From DASSBQ01 sp035250505 (lineage in GTDB: Bacteria > Nitrospirota > Nitrospiria > Nitrospirales > Nitrospiraceae), in NCBI GenBank assembly GCA_035250505.1, contig DATFFC010000177.1:1-47193 (forward strand): DNA of 47,193 bases, given 5' to 3'. Under the pieces are notes generated by a model. That model saw only the letters and a list, made by a program, of their open reading frames with translations. It made no database searches and was not told where the DNA came from. Positions 41,054-47,193 of this stretch are shown piece by piece (the stretch's first letter is position 1; each line of letters begins with the position of its first letter). The position numbers and the translations under genes were made by a program.

Positions 41054-42862
41054 CTACGGAGTACCGGCAGGCGGGGCCTTGGGATCCGAAACCCGGCGCA
41101 TGGCTTGGCGGATACGTTCTTCCGTCGCGGGATCGCCCAGCCCGGCTTCTTTGAAACGTTCCATGAGCTTGGAATTGGAAGGATCGAGCTCGAGGGAGTG
41201 CAATAGGGCCTCGCGCGCTTCCGACATTTGCTGTTGCTTGAGATAAATCTCGCCCAAATGCTCATAGATGACGGGGTCATCGCCAACCAGAGCCGCCGCC
41301 CGCTTGATTTCAGTGAGCGCCTCGGTCAGCAAGCCCTTCTTGAAAAACGCCCATCCCAGACTGTCCACATAGTAGCCGTTGGTCGGGCGCAGGGCGACGG
41401 CCTGCTTCGTCAAACTGATGGCTTCCTCTATCTTCACGCCCCGTTCAGCATAGCTGTATCCCAGGTAGTTCAAGGCATCTGCATGATGGGGATCTATCTT
41501 CAGGGCCATCTCCATCGAGCGGACGACTTCCTCAAACCGGTTCAGTTTGTCGTATGCGGTCCCCGCATTGAAGTGCAAATCCGCGTTGTCCGGATTATGG
41601 CGCAGCCCTTCGGTAAAGGCCTGCAGGGCGAGGTCATATTGTTCCGTCTGAAAAAAGGCCAAGCCCAAGACGATATGGGACTCCGGCTGCTTCGGATTCA
41701 GCTTGGTTGCCAGCTGTAAATGATCGATCGCCTGGGGAAACTGCTTCAATCGATACTGCAGAACTCCCAGATGCAAATGTCCTTCGAAGTACGACGGCTC
41801 AAGTTTCACGTTCATCGAATAGGCTTCCACCGCCTTGGGGTAGTTTTTCGATTCTTCGTAGAGATAGCCGAGATAGTCCCGAACCTTCAATTCAGCGGGT
41901 CGGGCGGCAAGAATATTGTTCAGCCGCTCGATGGCCTTCGGATAATTTTTTTGCTCCCCGTAAATCAGGCCGATGCGGAGTTGCGCGTCCAGATCGCCTG
42001 GATCCTCCGCCAACATGCTTTCCAATTCCTGGAGGGCTTCCTGATAGTTCTTGGCGCCGATCTGCAATCGTACGAGATGATGCCGGATCTCACGATTCTT
42101 GGGATTGATGCTGTGAAGATACCGGCGATAGACCGTGATCGCCTTGTCGCGCTGCTGGTTGGCTTCATACACCGAGCCCAGCGCGACATAGGCCGGCTCG
42201 AACGCGGGATTCAGCGTCAAGGCCCGCTCGAAATTGCTCACAGCCTTATCCAGGTCTTTGCCTTCGACTCCAATCCGGCCTAAATAATAATGCCCCACTG
42301 CGGACTCCGGGGCTGCCTTGATGCCGAGTCGGATGGTGTCTTCCGCCTCGGCAAACCGCTTTTGATTCGCGAGCAGCAAGCCCTTGGCAAAATAGTGGTC
42401 GCTCTTTTGAGGCTCTTTCGCAATCGCGCGGTCGAATAACGTCAGCGCCTTATCGGTCTTTCCGGCCGCCGCATACATGCCGCCGATCTGACCGAGCAAC
42501 TGCGCATCTTGTCCCGGCGAGTCTGCGACCTGGTCTGCAAACCGAATCGCCGACACCATGTCGCCCGTGGCGAAGTAGAGCACCGCAAGCCTGGCCTTCA
42601 AGAAATCCGACGACGGGTCGTGCTGCAATGCAGTCTGATACTCCTTAATGGCCCGTTCGGTGTCCTGATCCATTTCCGCCTGGTAGCCCAGCATGAAATG
42701 ATAGGACGCACGAGAATCGCCCTGCGGGAGAGCCGGCTTGGCGGGAGCGGAGGCCACGGCGCTCGCCACCGCAGGCGGCGGCGTGGACCGAACCGGAGCA
42801 GTGCAGCCTTGCACGAGCACCGCGCAGGTCATCATGCCGAATAGAGTCGAAAGGACACGCAC
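41054..42862 (-). CDS. Lipoprotein with about fourteen tetratricopeptide repeats
   Basis: 602 residues with a GTG start. The signal ends in the lipobox VLVQGC (Cys ~20), followed by a Pro/Ala/Ser linker. From about 50 to 570 there are consecutive 34-residue TPR units (AIKEYQTALQHDPSSDFLKA, AVSNFERALTLNPAFEPAY, AIDHLQLATKLNPKQPES). The last ones are typical of the family found in many proteobacterial and Nitrospirota TPR lipoproteins (ALNYLGYSYAERGVKIEEA, YVDSLGWAFFKKGLLTEAL). Predicted to be a periplasmic or outer-membrane scaffold; no enzymatic part. It follows dnaB after 128 bases. Its role is unknown; involvement in the nearby glycan or pilus systems is only positional. Confidence 0.9.
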   Translation of the reverse strand: MRVLSTLFGMMTCAVLVQGCTAPVRSTPPPAVASAVASAPAKPALPQGDSRASYHFMLGYQAEMDQDTERAIKEYQTALQHDPSSDFLKARLAVLYFATGDMVSAIRFADQVADSPGQDAQLLGQIGGMYAAAGKTDKALTLFDRAIAKEPQKSDHYFAKGLLLANQKRFAEAEDTIRLGIKAAPESAVGHYYLGRIGVEGKDLDKAVSNFERALTLNPAFEPAYVALGSVYEANQQRDKAITVYRRYLHSINPKNREIRHHLVRLQIGAKNYQEALQELESMLAEDPGDLDAQLRIGLIYGEQKNYPKAIERLNNILAARPAELKVRDYLGYLYEESKNYPKAVEAYSMNVKLEPSYFEGHLHLGVLQYRLKQFPQAIDHLQLATKLNPKQPESHIVLGLAFFQTEQYDLALQAFTEGLRHNPDNADLHFNAGTAYDKLNRFEEVVRSMEMALKIDPHHADALNYLGYSYAERGVKIEEAISLTKQAVALRPTNGYYVDSLGWAFFKKGLLTEALTEIKRAAALVGDDPVIYEHLGEIYLKQQQMSEAREALLHSLELDPSNSKLMERFKEAGLGDPATEERIRQAMRRVSDPKAPPAGTP

Positions 42863-42990
42863 CTTATCATGCCCCCGTGAGGCCTACTGGTCCTGCAGAA
42901 CGACGGTTTGCACAGTGCTTAGCTCAAAGGCGTGCGATTGGGACGGTGAACCGGCTTCCTCTAGATTATACAGAGGGGGGAAATGAAGCG

Positions 42991-44346
42991 TCAAACAGAC
43001 TCTCGGTTTTCCAGGCTCTCAAACTTGGCGAACCGATCATGAAAGAAGAGTTCTCGCTTGCCGATTGGACCGTTTCGATGCTTGCTGACTAGAATATCGG
43101 CGATGCCTTTTCGCTCGGACGTCGGATCATACACTTCCTCGCGATAGATAAACATGACCACGTCTGCGTCTTGTTCGATCGCGCCGCTTTCCCGCAGGTC
43201 GGCCAGCATCGGAATCGGCGGCTTTCGATTCTCGACGGCCCGGCTCAACTGAGAGAGCGCGATCACCGGCACGTTCAGCTCTTTGGCCAAACTCTTGAGT
43301 GATCGCGAGATATCGGAGATTTCCTGCTGGCGGGACTCGGCGTCGCTGCGTCCCTGCATCAGTTGAAGGTAATCGACGATCAGCAGATCCAGTCCCAGTT
43401 CGGCTTTCAGTCGCCGTGCCTTGCCGCGCATTTGTTGCACGGTCAACGCCCCGGAGTCATCGATGTAAATAGGAGCCTGTTCGAGCCTGCCCGCGGCTTC
43501 GGCCAGCCGCCACCAATCTTCCTTCTGCAGTTTGCCAGTCCGCAGTGCGTGAGAATCCACCCGTGCTTCGGAGCTCAGCATTCGAAGGACCAACTGCGGC
43601 TTGGACATTTCCAGGCTGAAAATGCCGACGACGGCGGCCGCGTGCAAGGCGGCATGCTGCGCCATGCCGAGGGCGAGGCTGGTCTTGCCCATGCTGGGCC
43701 GGCCGGCGATCACGATGAGGTCCGACGCCTGGAGACCCGCCGTCAGATCGTCCAGATCGTAAAATCCGGTCGGCACGCCCGTCACGCGTTCTTTTCGCTT
43801 CGACAGTCGATCGACGACATCGAGGCTTTCTTTGATGATCTGATTGACCGGCGTGAAGGACCGGTCCAGTTTCCCCTGCGCGATGCTGAACACGGAGCGT
43901 TCCGCATAATCGAGCAGATCATCCACAGCCGTCGTGCCGTCGTAGCCCCGCGTGATGACCTCGGTGGACGTCTGGATCAGGCCGCGCAACAGGGCTTTCT
44001 CTCGAACAATCTTGCAGTGATAGCGGATGTTCGCGGCGCTCGGAACGACCTGCACCAGCTCGGCAAGATACGCCGCTCCCCCGACCGCCTCCAGTTCGGA
44101 CCTGCTCTTTAAACACTCCGTCAGGGTAATTTGGTCGATGACTTCGCCGCGATCGGCCAATACCAGCATGCCCTGATACACCTTGCGATGCGCGGTACGA
44201 TAGAAATCTTCATCAACGATGATCTCCATCGCCTTGGCCATGGCCGTGTTGTCCAGCAGAATCGCCCCAAGGACGGATTGTTCCGCTTCGAGATTCTGCG
44301 GAGGAAGGCGGGGTTGGGACAGATCAACGGCAGGCATGGATTTCAT
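42991..44346 (-). CDS. dnaB: Replicative DNA helicase DnaB
   Basis: 451 residues, of normal length. The N-terminal domain LPPQNLEAEQSVLGAILLD is the part that contacts primase and DnaC-like loaders. The RecA-like motor has Walker A AGRPSMGKTSLALGMA, then FSLEMSKPQLVLRML, Walker B LLIVDYLQLM, and the hexamer arginine-finger region RDLRESGAIEQDADVVMFIYR (here LADLRESGAIEQDADVV). The C-terminus HRNGPIGKRELFF completes it. The hexamer unwinds DNA at the replication fork. The start (MKSMPAVDL) overlaps the hisZ stop as ATGA. No insertion or intein is seen. Confidence 0.96.
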   Translation of the reverse strand: MKSMPAVDLSQPRLPPQNLEAEQSVLGAILLDNTAMAKAMEIIVDEDFYRTAHRKVYQGMLVLADRGEVIDQITLTECLKSRSELEAVGGAAYLAELVQVVPSAANIRYHCKIVREKALLRGLIQTSTEVITRGYDGTTAVDDLLDYAERSVFSIAQGKLDRSFTPVNQIIKESLDVVDRLSKRKERVTGVPTGFYDLDDLTAGLQASDLIVIAGRPSMGKTSLALGMAQHAALHAAAVVGIFSLEMSKPQLVLRMLSSEARVDSHALRTGKLQKEDWWRLAEAAGRLEQAPIYIDDSGALTVQQMRGKARRLKAELGLDLLIVDYLQLMQGRSDAESRQQEISDISRSLKSLAKELNVPVIALSQLSRAVENRKPPIPMLADLRESGAIEQDADVVMFIYREEVYDPTSERKGIADILVSKHRNGPIGKRELFFHDRFAKFESLENRESV

Positions 44347-45392
44347 ACTCGAGACCGTTTGGAATTAGCGGCCCGAAACAGCCGGTCGATATCGAGCGCG
44401 AAGCCGGTCGACGGCGTTTGCGCGCCGAACCGCCCGATCAAATGGTCATAACGGCCGCCTCCGCCCAGCTCCGATCCGACGCCTTCGGCATACACGTCGA
44501 AGACGATGCCGTCGTAGTATTCGAATCCGCGGAATTCGCCGAGATCGAGCACCAACGTATGTCCTTTTCCCGATGACGCGACCTTATCATAGACCCGGGC
44601 CAGCCGTTCCAACGGAGAGAGAAGCGCCCGATTACGTCCCGCGAGCCGGCGCCCGCGCTCCAAGACTTCAGTCCCGCCGCACAGGCCGGGAGCTTCCAGA
44701 ATCGCATCGGCCGTCGCCTTGGCGATCCGTTCCTCACGCAAGACATCCTCCAGCCGAGGCAGGTCTTTCCGGGCGGCCGCCTGTTCCGCCCGCCTCCGGC
44801 CGTTCTCGGATATGCCGGACCGCGCGAGGAGCTCGCGAAAAAAGCCCACATGTCCGACCGACACCGTGAAACCGCCCAGCCCGGCCTGTTTGAGGGTTTC
44901 GATCATCAACGCGAGGATCTCGCTGTCGGCCGCAACATCATCGCATCCGATCAACTCCGCTCCCACTTGAAAAATCTCTCGGTCCCGGCCGGCATGCTCC
45001 GGTTCATAGCGAAAGACGGAGGTGCAATAGCAGAGCCGGAGAGGCAATCGGGATCCCAACATGCCCATGCCGACCGTCCTGGCGATTTGCGCCGTGGCAT
45101 CCGGACGGAGCACCAGAATACGGCCGGTCGTACGGTCGGCAAATTGATAGCATTTTTCGAGCAGGTCGGCTTCAAGCCCGGGGGCCAAGACATCCAGATA
45201 CTCGAAGGTCGGCAAAAAAATCTCCTCGTACCCTCCACGAAACAGGCAGTTTAAGAGCGTCTGTTGGAGAGAACGAATGGAGTGTGCAGCGGGCGGCAGA
45301 ATCGTCGTCATCCCGATCGGGATCAACGATCGCTCTTGTCCCGAAGCACGGTGGGCGGAATGGTGAGCTGATTTCACCGGAATGGAGGCCAT
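44343..45392 (-). CDS. hisZ: ATP phosphoribosyltransferase regulatory subunit
   Basis: 349 residues. A class II aminoacyl-tRNA-synthetase-like core with LVLRPDATAQIARTV (motif 2), FRYEPEHAGRDREIFQVGAEL and SELGGGGRYDHLIGRFG near the end, without the C-terminal anticodon domain. HisZ pairs with the short form of HisG and carries the histidine feedback site of the first step in histidine synthesis. This implies that a short-form hisG lies elsewhere in the genome. HisS would be longer and keep the anticodon-binding domain, so HisZ is preferred. It lies downstream of serA, separated by the palindromic repeat, and is coupled by ATGA to dnaB. No strong ribosome site. Confidence 0.93.
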   Translation of the reverse strand: MASIPVKSAHHSAHRASGQERSLIPIGMTTILPPAAHSIRSLQQTLLNCLFRGGYEEIFLPTFEYLDVLAPGLEADLLEKCYQFADRTTGRILVLRPDATAQIARTVGMGMLGSRLPLRLCYCTSVFRYEPEHAGRDREIFQVGAELIGCDDVAADSEILALMIETLKQAGLGGFTVSVGHVGFFRELLARSGISENGRRRAEQAAARKDLPRLEDVLREERIAKATADAILEAPGLCGGTEVLERGRRLAGRNRALLSPLERLARVYDKVASSGKGHTLVLDLGEFRGFEYYDGIVFDVYAEGVGSELGGGGRYDHLIGRFGAQTPSTGFALDIDRLFRAANSKRSRV

Positions 45393-45422
45393 GATGGGCT
45401 GCCGGGCACTGTAGAACGCTAA

Positions 45423-45550
45423 AGCAGGATGGTCAAAAAGGCCGTCCAGCGAGGCCGCAGCGAGCGTGGAGGCGAAGCGTACTCTTTGTCGTACGTTGAG
45501 CCTCTGAGCGACGCGAGAACAAAGCTGGCGGACTTTTTCAACATCCTGCT
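45423..45550. repeat. 128-bp palindromic intergenic repeat abutting the serA stop codon
   Basis: The ends are imperfect inverted repeats: AGCAGGATGGTCAAAAAGG... (45423-45449) against CTGGCGGACTTTTTCAACAT... (45525-45550). The middle folds too: GAGGC (45469-45473) with GCCTC (45500-45504), and CGTAC (45478-45482) with GTACG (45491-45495). TTTTT follows the fold on both strands, so it could serve as a bidirectional terminator. From memory, unchecked, the text resembles a repeat scattered through Nitrospira genomes. Its right end touches the TAG stop codon of serA (45549-45551). Confidence 0.85.
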
Positions 45551-47141
45551 AGAGTCCCTTGGACAGATCAGCCACCTTGACGGAGAGGATGTGTCGGCTG
45601 GACTTGACTTGATCAAGCACCGGCCCCGGTAAGGGCGCATCCAATCCGAAGATGAGCAAGGCATTCCCGCCGCGTTCCTCACGCGAGCACTGCATGCGGG
45701 CAATGTTGATGTTATGGTCCCCGAGGACGTGGCCCACTGTCCCGATGACGCCCGGCCGATCTTCATTCAAAATAAGCAAGAGATGCCCCTCCGGCACGAC
45801 CTCCACCTTGAACCGGTCGATCTCAATAATACGCGGGTCCTTTCGGTTATACAGCGTCCCGGCGACGTGATGCGTTCTCTTGCCTGCTTCAACCCGCACT
45901 CTGATCACGCTCGTGAAATCGCCGGCGTCACTGCTTTTCACTTCTTTGACCTCGATGCCGCGCTCCTTCGCCACAATGGGCGCATTCACGTAATTGACGG
46001 GATCTTCAAGAATCGGCGTGAGCAGGCCGCGCAACACCGCGATGGTCAGCGGCGCCACCGTCAACCCCGCGACTTCGCCGCTATATTCGACGGTCACCCG
46101 TTCCAACCCGCCTTCCAGTAATTGCGCCTGCAACAATCCGGTATCCTCGGCCAATGAGAGATACGGCTGCAGCCGCGGCAGCAACTCGGGCGGCACGGAA
46201 GGAATATTGACGGCGCCGCGGGCGATTCCCTTTGTAAAATAGTCGATGATTTGTTCGGCAATGGCCAAGGCCACGTTTTCCTGGGCCTCCGTGGTGGACG
46301 CGCCGATATGCGGAGAGCAGATGAAGTTGTCCAACGTCAATAATGGATGATCCGGCTTGACCGGCTCCTGCTCAAAGACATCGAAGGCTGCGGCGGCAAC
46401 CCGCTTCTCCTTCAGCGCGGTGAACAACGCCTGTTCATCCACGATCCCCCCGCGGGCGCAATTCGCAATCATCACTCCCGGCTTCATCTTGCCGATCGCC
46501 TGGCTGTTGATGAGCGACTTGGTTTCGGCCGTCAACGGCGTATGAACGGAGATGATGTCGGCGCGCCTGAACAATTCATCCAAGTCGACCATCGACACGC
46601 CCATTTTCTGGGCGCGTTCTTCCGCGAGATAGGGGTCGAACGCAATCACCTGCATCCCGACACCCTGTGCCAGCTTGGTGAGATACCCCCCGATCTGGCC
46701 CACCCCCACGATTCCGAGAACCTTGTTGTACAACTCCACGCCCATGAACTTTTCTTTTTCCCATTTTCCGGCTTTCGTCGAAGCGGTGGCTTGCGGAATG
46801 CGGCGCGTCATGGCGAAAATCATCGCCATCGTATGCTCCGCAGTCGTGACGGTATTGCCGCCCGGCGTATTCATCACGACGATGCCCCGCCTCGTCGCCG
46901 CGGCCGTATCGACATTGTCCAACCCTGAACCGGCCCGTCCGATGACTTTCAACCGTTCCGCGGCGCCGATCAATTCGGCCGTGACCTTCGTGCCTGAACG
47001 GACAATCAGCCCGTCCGCATCTCTTATCTCCCGAAAGAGATCTTCCTTCGGCAATTTCGTCTTTACCACCACGGTAAAGCCTGCCCGCTCCAACGCTTCC
47101 ACGCCTTGCTTCGACAAACTATCGCTCACGAGCATTTTCAT
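45549..47141 (-). CDS. serA: D-3-phosphoglycerate dehydrogenase, long form with ACT domain
   Basis: 530 residues. It oxidises 3-phosphoglycerate to phosphohydroxypyruvate, the first step of serine synthesis. The NAD site is GIVGVGQIGGYLTKLAQGVG, with the adenine-ribose Asp in IAFDPYL. The catalytic residues expected for this dehydrogenase family are in NCARGGIVDE (Arg), FEQEPV (Glu) and SPHIGASTTEAQ (His). After ~310 comes the intervening (ASB-like) domain of type-1 PGDH, and the final ~75 residues are an ACT domain (LLLILNEDRPGVIGTVGHVL). ACT domains in this family may bind serine, though many type-1 enzymes are not strongly inhibited. ATG preceded by AAGG. Its stop codon abuts the repeat. 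Confidence 0.97.
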   Translation of the reverse strand: MKMLVSDSLSKQGVEALERAGFTVVVKTKLPKEDLFREIRDADGLIVRSGTKVTAELIGAAERLKVIGRAGSGLDNVDTAAATRRGIVVMNTPGGNTVTTAEHTMAMIFAMTRRIPQATASTKAGKWEKEKFMGVELYNKVLGIVGVGQIGGYLTKLAQGVGMQVIAFDPYLAEERAQKMGVSMVDLDELFRRADIISVHTPLTAETKSLINSQAIGKMKPGVMIANCARGGIVDEQALFTALKEKRVAAAAFDVFEQEPVKPDHPLLTLDNFICSPHIGASTTEAQENVALAIAEQIIDYFTKGIARGAVNIPSVPPELLPRLQPYLSLAEDTGLLQAQLLEGGLERVTVEYSGEVAGLTVAPLTIAVLRGLLTPILEDPVNYVNAPIVAKERGIEVKEVKSSDAGDFTSVIRVRVEAGKRTHHVAGTLYNRKDPRIIEIDRFKVEVVPEGHLLLILNEDRPGVIGTVGHVLGDHNINIARMQCSREERGGNALLIFGLDAPLPGPVLDQVKSSRHILSVKVADLSKGL

Positions 47142-47164
47142 GTTGCCGCCTTACGACCGAAGGT

Positions 47165-47193
47165 TCACGCTTTGCCCATGAAAATTTCTTGGG
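47165..47193 (-). CDS. Possible 3' end of the gene upstream of serA
   Basis: On the - strand the frame at the window edge reads QEIFMGKA and stops at TGA (47165), 23 bases before the serA start. It could be the C-terminus of a gene beyond the window. The fragment is too short to identify. Confidence 0.2.

Noticed and set aside
45429..45632. Small + strand ORF that starts in the palindromic repeat
   Set aside because: It reads through the repeat into the antisense of serA; likely a by-product of the repeat sequence.
1..47193. CRISPR arrays, tRNA or rRNA genes
   Set aside because: I saw no regularly spaced direct repeats, no cloverleaf ends and no rRNA-like text; a dedicated scan could still find a missed tRNA.

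Overview
The window looks like chromosome of a Nitrospira-type bacterium (phylum Nitrospirota). This is an inference from the serA-hisZ-dnaB gene order, the many TPR lipoproteins, and an intergenic palindromic repeat (45423-45550) that I recall, unchecked, as scattered through Nitrospira genomes. Housekeeping flanks are GC-rich. The central glycan cluster (about 18-39 kb) looks lower in G+C by eye. I saw no tRNA, rRNA or CRISPR array.

Left part (1-9.6 kb). On the + strand lie the 3' end of a sugar-type ABC importer ATPase, a DnaJ-family co-chaperone with half the usual zinc module, a MarC-family membrane protein, a Spy/CpxP-like His/Gly-rich periplasmic protein, ilvD and ppk1. Two lipoprotein genes converge on them from the - strand: one of unknown function and one with eight 42-residue TPRs. 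A 330-bp element with perfect 17-bp inverted ends and a CTA duplication (9770-10099) then sits exactly against the stop codon of a response-regulator gene.

Centre (10.1-39.1 kb, all - strand). This is a large surface-polysaccharide locus. Read in transcription order it holds: (i) a Wzy_C-type ligase/polymerase with TPRs, a TPR protein with a pseudopilin-like tail, and an ABC ATPase/permease pair, closed by a short terminator; (ii) the Wzm/Wzt ABC exporter, a NodS-like methyltransferase, a deacetylase-GT2 fusion, a methyltransferase, a 1002-residue GT2-GT4-zinc ribbon-methyltransferase fusion, a TylF-type methyltransferase, two more methyltransferases, HddA and HddC for an activated heptose, a two-domain GT2, a GT4, a WecA/MraY-type initiating transferase, an FAD amine-oxidase-like protein, another GT4 and a DegT aminotransferase; (iii) a sensor kinase and response regulator. 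The model is synthesis on undecaprenyl phosphate, heavy methylation, and export by Wzm/Wzt, whose C-terminal domain may read the terminal modification.

Right part (39.2-47.2 kb, - strand). Two paralogous type IV pilin genes are each preceded by a sigma-54-like -24/-12 motif, and the first is closed by a strong hairpin terminator. They lie directly upstream of the Wzy_C gene, an arrangement reminiscent of pilin plus pilin O-oligosaccharyltransferase. Then come a large TPR lipoprotein, dnaB, hisZ and serA, the last two separated by the palindromic repeat.

The most unusual items are the trifunctional glycosyltransferase/methyltransferase, the deacetylase-GT2 fusion with an altered NodB motif, the pilin/Wzy_C/pseudopilin-like neighbourhood with paired sigma-54-like sites, and the two repeat elements that abut stop codons.
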